Positions 18,412 to 25,962 of a stretch of DNA of 64,000 nt are shown piece after piece. This DNA comes from Pedobacter sp. N36a. GTDB taxonomy: Bacteria; Bacteroidota; Bacteroidia; Sphingobacteriales; Sphingobacteriaceae. A program made the translations under genes and the position numbers. The stretch is from NCBI RefSeq assembly GCF_014472395.1, contig NZ_JACSZW010000011.1, positions 1 to 64,000 on the forward strand. The letters run 5' to 3'. The notes under the pieces were generated by a model. The model saw only the letters and a list, made by a program, of their open reading frames with translations. It had not been told where the DNA came from and ran no database searches. The stretch's first letter is position 1. Each line of letters opens with the position of its first letter.

Positions 18412-19767
18412 TTAATCCTCGGCTTTCGCAAAATCTTTAACCACTGCACCGAGATCGTAGACAGGCGTTTTCGCACCAAATTCCGCTGCAATAATACTGC
18501 TTCCAGCAGCACTTCTGCTACCACCTGCACAATGTACCACAATAGGTTTATCAGCAGGAACCTCTTTGATCCTTTCTCTCAGCTCTCCTAATGGAATATT
18601 AGTCGAATTGGCGAACACCTTTTTCTTTTTCACTTCATTTTCATTCCTGACATCAATAATGGTAAACTCTTCAGGATTCGCAATAAAGCATTCCAAAGGC
18701 AATACAGGCATAAATACGTCACCGGAATGCGTGACAAAAGCAGCTTCAATAAAACCTTCATAGCCAATGCTGGCAGTCCGATGAATTAATTCTTTTAAAT
18801 GTGTCAAACTCGAGGCTGTTAAATAGAAATGTTCTCCAGGTCTGATGATACTGCCCAGCCAGGTTTCGAACTTTTTACCGTACACTATATTTACCGCACC
18901 AGGAAAATGACCAGCTTTAAAATCCGCTTCAGGACGGGCATCTACCACGATAATGGCTGCATTAATTTCTTCGAGCTCTGGCTGTTTGATGATTTCAACC
19001 TGATCTACTAATGCCTTAAAAGGAGCTGCTCCTTTTCTGTTCAGGTCTACAGCATAACCAAAATACTTAGGAATAAATGGCTGATCTGTGGTCAATTCTT
19101 TGATAAAGTCTTCTGCTGTCATTTCTTGCAGCGACCAATTGCTATTTTTTTCCGCTCCGATGGTACTCGAGTTTGCCGTACTTAAGGCTTTACCGCATAA
19201 AGTACCAGAACCATGTGCAGGATACACAATGACCTCATCCGCTAACACCATCAATTTATCTTTAAGTGAATGGTACATTTGCAGGGCGAGTTTTTCTCTT
19301 TTCGCCTGTAAGTTACCTACCGACTCCCTTAGATCCGGTCTGCCGCAATCACCGATAAACAAGGTGTCACCCGTGAACACCGCTTTAGCTTTGCCATCAT
19401 GTTCCAGCAATATCGAAATACTATCCGGAGAATGGCCTGGAGTATGAATACTGGTCAACTTTATTTTACCGAAACTAACTGACTCCCCTTCATCAAAATA
19501 ATGTACCGGGTAAGCGGCACCAGTTAAACTATGTGCATATATTTTAGCGCCTGTAGTTTCATGAATTTCCAGGTGGCTGCTCACAAAATCAGCATGTGGA
19601 TGCGTTTCTATTACGCCAATAATCTGAGCCTCAAATTTCTTTGCAAATTCATAATAAGGTTCAGGATTACGCGCAGGATCAATCAATACGATTTTTTGCT
19701 CACATTCACTCACTATCGCATAGCTGTAATGTGCTAAAAACTCATCTTTAAATTGTTCTATAATCAT
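18412..19767 (-). CDS. CstB-like persulfide dioxygenase-rhodanese fusion
   Basis: The protein has 451 residues. The N-terminal metallo-beta-lactamase fold (1 to about 245) has the persulfide-dioxygenase pattern: THPHADFVSSH, TPGHSPDS, FTGDTLFIGDCGRPDL, YPAHGSGTLCGK. Next comes a rhodanese-like domain (about 255-350) without an active-site Cys, then an active rhodanese (about 360-451) with Cys413 in HCAGGSRS. This three-part order matches the CstB family, which oxidises low-molecular-weight persulfides and yields thiosulfate, detoxifying sulfide. It sits downstream of two YeeE/YedE sulfur transporters and TauE, and has its own promoter with a Crp-type operator. Confidence 0.9.
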   Translation of the reverse strand: MIIEQFKDEFLAHYSYAIVSECEQKIVLIDPARNPEPYYEFAKKFEAQIIGVIETHPHADFVSSHLEIHETTGAKIYAHSLTGAAYPVHYFDEGESVSFGKIKLTSIHTPGHSPDSISILLEHDGKAKAVFTGDTLFIGDCGRPDLRESVGNLQAKREKLALQMYHSLKDKLMVLADEVIVYPAHGSGTLCGKALSTANSSTIGAEKNSNWSLQEMTAEDFIKELTTDQPFIPKYFGYAVDLNRKGAAPFKALVDQVEIIKQPELEEINAAIIVVDARPEADFKAGHFPGAVNIVYGKKFETWLGSIIRPGEHFYLTASSLTHLKELIHRTASIGYEGFIEAAFVTHSGDVFMPVLPLECFIANPEEFTIIDVRNENEVKKKKVFANSTNIPLGELRERIKEVPADKPIVVHCAGGSRSAAGSSIIAAEFGAKTPVYDLGAVVKDFAKAED

Positions 19768-19822
19768 CTTTTATTTATTTTAAAATAACCTGATATTATG
19801 CCTCATCAGCATTGATCTTATA

Positions 19823-19866
19823 CAAATTTCAGCATTAAAAGCCATTTATTTTGTGACTAATGTCAC
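19823..19866 (-). promoter_or_regulatory. Crp-type operator and promoter of the cstB-like gene
   Basis: The palindrome GTGAC-TAAT-GTCAC (19853-19866) lies upstream of a GAAATTTG -7 box (minus strand, 19823-19830). The operator centre is 36.5 nt from the downstream end of the box, which places it near -41 relative to the expected start, as for class II activation by Crp/Fnr proteins. The same arrangement occurs upstream of the tauE-like gene. Confidence 0.75.
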
Positions 19867-19917
19867 CCAGCAAAATGTAACTGGTCAATAACCTTAGCCG
19901 GCCATTCTGCCTGCTGA

Positions 19918-20331
19918 TTAATGCGGCAGTTTATCCTTTAACAATCCATAAAGGTAAGTTCCGAGTAAAGCGCCAAAAATGACAATTGCCATCGTTAAAT
20001 AACCGTAACCAAGGTTTACAAACATTGGCCCCGGACAAGCACCGGTTAGCGCCCATCCCAAACCGAAAATTGTACCTCCAATGATGTATTTCTTATACTG
20101 TTTATCTTTTTCAGGGAATACAATCGGCTGGTTTTCTGAATCCTTCAAATGAAACTTCTTGATCAGGAAAACGGCAATGACACCGAGTACTACTGCCGTT
20201 CCGATGATTCCATACATATGAAAAGATTGAAAACGAAACATTTCCTGAATTCGGAACCAGGAAACTGCTTCAGATTTACTCATGATGATGCCGAAAAGAA
20301 TGCCGGCAAGTATATATTTTAATGATTTCAT
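19918..20331 (-). CDS. YeeE/YedE-family sulfur transporter, short half (DUF6691-like)
   Basis: This 137-residue membrane protein has about four hydrophobic segments and the conserved Cys motif GACPGPM (about residues 108-114). It pairs with the next upstream gene; together they resemble one full-length YeeE/YedE (TsuA-type) thiosulfate transporter split in two. Conserved cysteines relay sulfur across the inner membrane in that family. It lies between the partner half and the persulfide dioxygenase gene. Confidence 0.88.
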   Translation of the reverse strand: MKSLKYILAGILFGIIMSKSEAVSWFRIQEMFRFQSFHMYGIIGTAVVLGVIAVFLIKKFHLKDSENQPIVFPEKDKQYKKYIIGGTIFGLGWALTGACPGPMFVNLGYGYLTMAIVIFGALLGTYLYGLLKDKLPH

Positions 20332-20402
20332 GTGGTTTCTTTGATAATTTGTAATCGTTATTTTTGGGAGTTTTCTCTTAAATTGACCTTACTGATTCTT
20401 CC

Positions 20403-20960
20403 TTAAATCAGGATAGGTAAGATCAGCCAGGTCATCAGCAAGCCGCCGACAAAAAAGCCAATTACTGCAAACAGAGAAGGCAGCTGCAGATTCGATAAAC
20501 CCGAAATTGCATGTCCGGAAGTACAGCCACCTGCATATCTGGAACCAAAACCAACCAATATTCCTCCAGAAATAAGTAATAACCAGGCTTTTACAGATCC
20601 TAATGCCTCCAAAGAAAACAGCTCGTCTGGATTTAGCCCTCCATTAAATTGAATTCCCATCTTCTGAAGATCCTTTATCGTAGCCGCTGACAAGTCCAGG
20701 GCATCCGGATTAGATAGGAATTCTTTAGAAATCCAGCCTCCGATAATAGAGCCTAATAAAAATAGCAAATTCCAACGTTGAGTTTTCCAGTCAAAATCAA
20801 AGAACTTCAGTTTTTTACCTGCACCGGCTATACTGCAGATCGTCCTTAAATTGGAAGAAAAGCCAAAGGATTTACCCCAAAAATTGAGTAATAGCATAAT
20901 TACCACAATCATAAAACCCGAAAAATACCAGGGCCAGGGTTGTCTTATAAATTCTATCAT
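20403..20960 (-). CDS. YeeE/YedE-family sulfur transporter, long half
   Basis: This 185-residue membrane protein has about four to five hydrophobic segments and the family Cys motif GGCTSGHAISG near residues 143-153. With the 137-residue protein encoded 71 nt downstream it makes a split thiosulfate/persulfide transporter. It is probably transcribed from the tauE-like promoter. Confidence 0.9.
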   Translation of the reverse strand: MIEFIRQPWPWYFSGFMIVVIMLLLNFWGKSFGFSSNLRTICSIAGAGKKLKFFDFDWKTQRWNLLFLLGSIIGGWISKEFLSNPDALDLSAATIKDLQKMGIQFNGGLNPDELFSLEALGSVKAWLLLISGGILVGFGSRYAGGCTSGHAISGLSNLQLPSLFAVIGFFVGGLLMTWLILPILI

Positions 20961-21028
20961 TGTATTATTATTTATTGTTAAATATTTAATCTCATCTGAA
21001 TCTTTTCAAATGCAGGAAGTAATACTCC

Positions 21029-21823
21029 TTAATAAAAAAGCTCTTTAGTCAATATGTAGATACCCATCAACAAAACAAACCATCCGAAACCAATTTTCAG
21101 CTTCCTGCTATCTACCTTCTTGCTCCAATTACCTCCTATAAAAATCCCGAAAATGGCGATCAGCGTAATCTTTAATAAAAACACCCAATCGATTTGAAAA
21201 TGACCAAAATCCCCGGAAAAACCGATTAAAGAATTGAGCGCGATAATGAAAAGAGAGGTACCAATAGCTTCTTTCATGGGTAATCCCAATAAAACCACTA
21301 ATGTAGGAATCAGTAAAAAGCCACCCCCAGCACCAAGTAAACCTGTTGTTAAGCCAATTCCAACACCAAAAACCAACAACTTAAACAGGTTTGGATTTTT
21401 CACAGCCACAGATTCTGCTGTTTTATCCTTGCCGCTTCTGATCATAGCAATTGCGGCAATCACCATCAATACTGCAAAAAGTCCCATCATCAACATCCTT
21501 TCGGTCAATTGAAAATGATCAAAAGAAGCAATATGGTGCGGGATCACAGGAATTAAGAATTTCCTCGTGAGCCATACGGTAGTCACGGAACTCAGTCCAA
21601 ATAGTAACGCTGTTTTTACCTGAACCTGGCCATTTCTATAATTCTGCCAGGCACCTACCAAACTAGTGCTTCCTACGATAAACAAGGAATATGAAGTGGC
21701 CAACAAAGGCGAAACGCCAAATAAATACACCAATACGGGAACCGTCAAAATCGACCCACCGCCACCTACTAATCCCAATGAAATACCGATCAGCGCAGAG
21801 GCCAGGTATGCAACAACTTCCAT
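21029..21823 (-). CDS. TauE/SafE-family membrane transporter
   Basis: The 264-residue protein has about eight hydrophobic helices in two repeats. Each repeat starts with a glycine-rich motif (GLVGGGGSILTVP and GLLGAGGGFLLIP), the hallmark of TauE/SafE (DUF81) transporters of sulfonates, sulfite or other sulfur anions. It is the first intact gene of the sulfur locus. Its promoter carries a Crp-type operator near -41. Confidence 0.93.
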   Translation of the reverse strand: MEVVAYLASALIGISLGLVGGGGSILTVPVLVYLFGVSPLLATSYSLFIVGSTSLVGAWQNYRNGQVQVKTALLFGLSSVTTVWLTRKFLIPVIPHHIASFDHFQLTERMLMMGLFAVLMVIAAIAMIRSGKDKTAESVAVKNPNLFKLLVFGVGIGLTTGLLGAGGGFLLIPTLVVLLGLPMKEAIGTSLFIIALNSLIGFSGDFGHFQIDWVFLLKITLIAIFGIFIGGNWSKKVDSRKLKIGFGWFVLLMGIYILTKELFY

Positions 21824-21840
21824 ATTTAATTCCTTTAGGA

Positions 21841-21886
21841 CAAAGCTATAGATTCTGCGCCTGACTTAGGGTGACAAAAGTCACCC
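21841..21886 (-). promoter_or_regulatory. Crp-type operator and promoter of the tauE-like gene
   Basis: GGGTGAC-AAAA-GTCACCC (21869-21886) is a perfect 7+7 palindrome. On the minus strand the -7 box TAGCTTTG (21841-21848) follows with its downstream end 36.5 nt from the operator centre, identical to the distance in the cstB-like promoter. Confidence 0.82.
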
Positions 21887-21890
21887 AGTT

Positions 21891-22303
21891 TTATTTTATG
21901 AGTTCGATATAGTTCCTGCACAAATTAATTTCGCCCTTTTGTTCCATTTTCTTGAGTAGTCTAGAGATCACTTCTCTCGAAGAATTCAGATCGGAAGCGA
22001 TCTCCTGATGAGTCAGATAAAGCTGATTACTTTGGAATTGCTGCTGTTATTTTCCAGGTAAAACCCTAACCTTTCTTCAAGCCCTTTAAAAACAATGCTA
22101 TCGATCACCTCCAGCAGCTCTTCAAATCTGGAGCGGTAAGTTTCCATTACAACATAATACCAGGTTGGAAACTTCTTCATTAAATCATCCATTAAGGCAA
22201 TAGGAACCATTAAAATAGTGCTGTCTTCAATGGCTTTCCCCATAATTCCGCGGGATTCTTGTTTTGCAGCGCAAATCATCGACGGTGCACAAGCACCTCC
22301 CAA
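21891..22303 (-). pseudogene. Crp/Fnr-family regulator, frameshifted and 5'-truncated
   Basis: The reading frame from about 22300 to 22013 encodes the end of a cNMP-binding domain and the dimer helix (SMICAAKQES, then PTWYYVVMETYRSRFEELL), then stops after VISFI. Shifting frame near 22046-22052 restores a normal C-terminus with a Crp helix-turn-helix (LTHQEIASDLNSSREVISRL) and a stop at 21891. A single-base deletion in the AATAACAG stretch explains this. The N-terminal half of the cNMP domain is missing: upstream the frame meets a stop and the sequence switches to a DUF417 gene on the other strand. It sits directly before the tauE-like promoter and is the likely former regulator of this locus. 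Confidence 0.85.
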
Positions 22304-22647
22304 TGTCTGCTCAATTTACGGCCTTCCTTCAAACCCTTTTGGGCCTAACTTCATTGAGTATCCGTTTAATCCGCATTGCGATTGCCATCGTCCTGATTTG
22401 GATTGGCGGTTTAAAAGTTTACAATTATGAAGCCGAAGGTATCGTTCCTTTGGTGGAAAATTCAGCACTCATGTCTTTCTTTTATGCAGATCCAACCGGA
22501 TATAAACCCTATATGCAAAAAGAAGGAGAAGCAAATCCCGAAAAAATCGCCTGGGATACCGACCAGAAAAGCGAGCCAGGGGAAAGATCTGATTCCATTG
22601 ATATAAACTGGTCTTGCATGACCATCTACGGCGTTTACATAGTTTAA
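22303..22647 (+). pseudogene. DUF417 (YkgB-like) membrane protein, 3'-truncated
   Basis: The first 87 or so residues match the N-terminal half of DUF417/YkgB proteins: a helix RIAIAIVLIWIGGLK, then YEAEGIVPLVENS and MSFFY. Around 22561 the similarity ends and a short unrelated tail follows. The family normally has about 180 or more residues with several further helices, so this is a remnant. Its upstream region has also been replaced by the crp fragment, removing any native promoter. Confidence 0.75.
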
Positions 22648-22722
22648 ATCTTGAACCATCAGCATTCCGACAATGGCCATGACAATCCCCAAAACGACGA
22701 GCATTATACTTGTTCTTTTCAT
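22462..22722 (-). pseudogene. Small membrane protein, 3'-truncated
   Basis: Read leftwards from the ATG at 22720-22722, a helix MKRTSIMLVVLGIVMAIVGM and a short polar stretch lead to the start of a second helix (FPWLAFLVGI). This layout is like small two-helix proteins common in this group. Beyond about 22557 it reads through antisense DUF417 sequence to a stop at 22462, so the second helix is cut. An in-frame Met further upstream (22785) is possible but less likely. Confidence 0.5.
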
Positions 22723-22853
22723 AAGAAAAATAGGATTAAATATCAACAGCATAATCATTGTTTTGATGGCCCCTATATTCATCATGAACCTGCTTCATAC
22801 TACAAATCAAACGATTGCGTTGCTTTTTTATCACAGCAATGATAAATAACACC

Positions 22854-22861
22854 TAATTTTA
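22854..22861 (+). promoter_or_regulatory. -7 box of the glycoside-hydrolase-like gene
   Basis: TAATTTTA lies 26 nt before the ATG at 22888 and fits TAnnTTTG except for the last base. Confidence 0.35.
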
Positions 22862-22887
22862 ATATTAAAATCAACACAACCCTTTTT

Positions 22888-25875
22888 ATGAAAAAATACT
22901 TTGTCCCATTTATTTTGATTTTTCTCGCCGGGGCTGCATCGGCACAGGAATTGAAGTATACCAATGGAAAGGATGCCTGGAATCCAGACTCCCTTGGCAA
23001 CCACCGCGTGGTGCTCCAGGTCACCAGCAATGGAACCGTTGCAAAGGCAGTCATTCCATGGCGCAGAAGGGATCTGCAACCAGAACTGAAAGAAATCTGG
23101 GTAGTAGATGCAAAAACCAATCAAATGGTAAAACAATTGAAGATTGGGGAAATCAATAGGGAACAAGGCACCATTTATTTTGAACCGAGTTCTGGAATTG
23201 GCACTTACTATGTCTATTACCAACCCTACAAAGTAGATGGCCGTTCTAATTACCCGAATGCCATTTACCTGCAGAGAAAAACCAGCAGTAATCCTTCCTG
23301 GCCATCGGCAGCAGCAAACCTGGCTACTGTAAGAGTTCAGGAAATTGAATCGGTCAATGCCATGAACAGCAATTACCCGATGGAAGTGATCGCTACCGCG
23401 AAGGAAACCAAAGACCTCATCAAAGCACATCCCCAGCAAGCTTATTTTGTATTTCCGGAAGACCGCCTAAATCCGATAAAAATGACCACTGATCTGCCGC
23501 AGCGCTGGATCTTAAAAGGCTGGAGAACTCAGTTTTCTGGCAGCGCAGCAAAGGGAGAAAACTATGCATTTCAACTGGGCATTTATCCAGTGAAACAAGA
23601 CTTAAAAAACGTACAGCTAAAATTTACCGACCTAAAAAGCAAGACTGGAATGCGCTTGCCCGCCAGCATCCTTTCCTGCCTGAATACTGATGGCAAGAAT
23701 TGGAATATGCAGCCCCTGCATAAAACAGTAGACGTAGCACAGGCTCAGGTGCAAGCCCTTTGGATATTGGCTAATTTACCAAAAAAAACCGTTCCAGGAA
23801 CTTATACTGGCACTGTCACCGTAACTGCCAATGGCGTTCCGGCTACACCAATCCAGCTGAACTTAACGGTTCACAACAAAACTTTAACCTATGGTGGCAT
23901 CAACGAACCCTGGAAGCAAACCCGCTTAACCTGGTTAAATTCTACCCTTGCACAGAAAAACGACGTCATTGCCCCTTATATCCCATTGCTGGTCAAAGAG
24001 CAGAGTATTTCATTGCTGGGCAGAAAAGTAGCCTTAAACAAGGATGGTTTTCCGGCGCAAATCCAGACCTTCTTTACACCGGAAATGACGGAGTTTTCTA
24101 AAACTGGTAAGGAGATTCTAACGGAACCGATTCATTTTCATGTAAAAAACAGCAAAGACAAAGATTTCGTATGGAAAAACGGTCCACTAACCTTTACCGA
24201 ACAGCAGCCGGGAACGGTAAAATGGATCACCACAAACACTTCCGACAGCCTGAAAATGGAGGTAGGAGGCACGATAGAATTTGATGGTTTTCTTTCCTAT
24301 ACCGTCAAATTGATCGCTATGCAGGACCTGAAACTAAACGATGTCCGCCTGCACATTCCTTTTACTCCAGAGGCTTCAAAATACATGATGGGTCTTGGCT
24401 TAAAAGGCGGAAACAGGCCGGATTCCCTAAAATGGAAATGGGATGTAACCCACAAAAATCAGGATGGAGCATGGATCGGGGACGTCAATGCAGGCTTGCA
24501 ATACACCTTAAAAGACAACCATTACGTCCGCCCGCTGAACACCAATTTCTATTTACAAAAACCATTGCTGCTCCCTACTTCCTGGGGAAATGAAGGTAAA
24601 GGAGGCATCCAGGTGTTTAAAAAAGGAAAAACGATTTTAGCCGATAACTACAGCGGTGAGCAAATTATGAAAAAGGGGGATACTCTATATTACAACTTTA
24701 ACTTGCTCATCACCCCTTTCCACCCGATAAATACTGATTTTCAATGGAGCAACCGCTTTTATCATAAGTATGACAACCTGGATTCGATCAAAGCCACCGG
24801 TGCCAATCTGATCAATATCCACCATGCTACACCGATCAACCCTTATATCAACTACCCTTTTATCGCGCATAAAGAGATGAAATCATACATCAATCAAGCG
24901 CATTTGAAGGGTCTAAAAGTAAAAATCTACAATACCGTTCGTGAGCTGTCCAACAGTGCTTATGAAACCTTTCCTTTAAGAAGTCTGGGCCATGAAATCT
25001 ATTCCCCTGGAAATGGCGGAGGCTATTCCTGGTTGCAGGAACACTTGGGTAAAGATTATATCGCCGCCTGGTATGTACCGGAGATCAAGGATGCAGCGGT
25101 GGTCAACAGTGGCATGAGCAGGTGGCACAACTATTATGTGGAAGGTATGAACTGGCTGGTACAAAATGTAGGAATCGACGGGATTTATCTGGATGATGTT
25201 GCTTTTGACCGTACTACCATGAAAAGAATAAAAAGAGTGCTGACAAAAGACGGGCATCCGGGGATAATTGATTTACACTCCGCAAACCAGTACAATAAAA
25301 GCGATGGTTTTAACAATAGTGCCAATTTATACATGGAACATTTCCCCTACCTGAACAGGTTATGGTTTGGTGAATATTTCTATTACGACAAAAACAGTCC
25401 TGATTTCTTCCTGACTGAAGTATCTGGTATTCCTTTCGGCCTGATGGGCGAAATGTTACAGGATGGCGGAAATGCATGGCGAGGAATGCTGTATGGCATG
25501 ACCAACAGGATGCCATGGAGTGATGGCGCAGACCCGCGTCCGATCTGGAATGCATGGGATAACTTTGGTATGCAGGGCAGTAAAATGATCGGTTACTGGG
25601 TGGAAAACAATCCGGTGAAGAGCAATAACGCCAATGTACCGGTTACCATTTATAAGAAAGATAAAACTGCATTGGTGTCCTTGGCCAGCTGGGCACCTAC
25701 AGATGTCAGCATTCGCCTAACGATTGATTGGAAAGCGCTGGATATCGATCCCGCGAAGGCCAGCATTACCGCAACGGAGATTAAAAATTTCCAGTCTGCT
25801 GCAAGCTTTACCGCAGATCAGGAGATTCCTGTTACCGCAGGTAAAGGCTGGATGTTGGTGATCAAAGAAAAGTAA
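22888..25875 (+). CDS. Secreted glycoside-hydrolase-like protein (GH123/DUF6067-like)
   Basis: This 995-residue exported protein has a signal peptide (1 to about 20, ending ASA). An N-terminal beta-sandwich-rich part (about 25-330) is followed by a large central domain and a TIM-barrel-like segment (about 620-900) with VGIDGIYLDDVAFDR, where the acidic residues follow a beta strand as in glycosidase active sites. A small C-terminal beta domain closes it. The overall pattern fits proteins annotated as glycoside hydrolase domain-containing, DUF6067/GH123-like. The substrate is unknown. It stands alone, with its own promoter and a bidirectional terminator, and is not in a polysaccharide-utilisation operon. 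Confidence 0.7.
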   Translation: MKKYFVPFILIFLAGAASAQELKYTNGKDAWNPDSLGNHRVVLQVTSNGTVAKAVIPWRRRDLQPELKEIWVVDAKTNQMVKQLKIGEINREQGTIYFEPSSGIGTYYVYYQPYKVDGRSNYPNAIYLQRKTSSNPSWPSAAANLATVRVQEIESVNAMNSNYPMEVIATAKETKDLIKAHPQQAYFVFPEDRLNPIKMTTDLPQRWILKGWRTQFSGSAAKGENYAFQLGIYPVKQDLKNVQLKFTDLKSKTGMRLPASILSCLNTDGKNWNMQPLHKTVDVAQAQVQALWILANLPKKTVPGTYTGTVTVTANGVPATPIQLNLTVHNKTLTYGGINEPWKQTRLTWLNSTLAQKNDVIAPYIPLLVKEQSISLLGRKVALNKDGFPAQIQTFFTPEMTEFSKTGKEILTEPIHFHVKNSKDKDFVWKNGPLTFTEQQPGTVKWITTNTSDSLKMEVGGTIEFDGFLSYTVKLIAMQDLKLNDVRLHIPFTPEASKYMMGLGLKGGNRPDSLKWKWDVTHKNQDGAWIGDVNAGLQYTLKDNHYVRPLNTNFYLQKPLLLPTSWGNEGKGGIQVFKKGKTILADNYSGEQIMKKGDTLYYNFNLLITPFHPINTDFQWSNRFYHKYDNLDSIKATGANLINIHHATPINPYINYPFIAHKEMKSYINQAHLKGLKVKIYNTVRELSNSAYETFPLRSLGHEIYSPGNGGGYSWLQEHLGKDYIAAWYVPEIKDAAVVNSGMSRWHNYYVEGMNWLVQNVGIDGIYLDDVAFDRTTMKRIKRVLTKDGHPGIIDLHSANQYNKSDGFNNSANLYMEHFPYLNRLWFGEYFYYDKNSPDFFLTEVSGIPFGLMGEMLQDGGNAWRGMLYGMTNRMPWSDGADPRPIWNAWDNFGMQGSKMIGYWVENNPVKSNNANVPVTIYKKDKTALVSLASWAPTDVSIRLTIDWKALDIDPAKASITATEIKNFQSAASFTADQEIPVTAGKGWMLVIKEK

Positions 25876-25906
25876 CCAACTCCATTTTACACAAAAATAA
25901 AAGCCA

Positions 25907-25947
25907 AAAAAAATCCCCGCTCCTTTTTCAAGGGCGGGGATTTTTTA
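25907..25947. terminator. Bidirectional terminator
   Basis: AAAAATCCCCGC pairs with GCGGGGATTTTT around a T-rich loop, flanked by A and T runs. It serves the rightward hydrolase gene and the leftward receptor gene. Confidence 0.92.
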
Positions 25948-25962
25948 TATTGTAATAGCTGA

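Noticed and set aside
22262..22302. Longer N-terminus for the DUF417 fragment (start at 22264)
   Set aside because: These codons are antisense crp sequence; family similarity begins at the ATG at 22303.
22831..23439. 202-codon open frame antisense to the glycoside-hydrolase-like gene
   Set aside because: It mirrors the codon pattern of the plus-strand gene, has many Cys/His/Phe residues typical of antisense frames and no recognisable domain.
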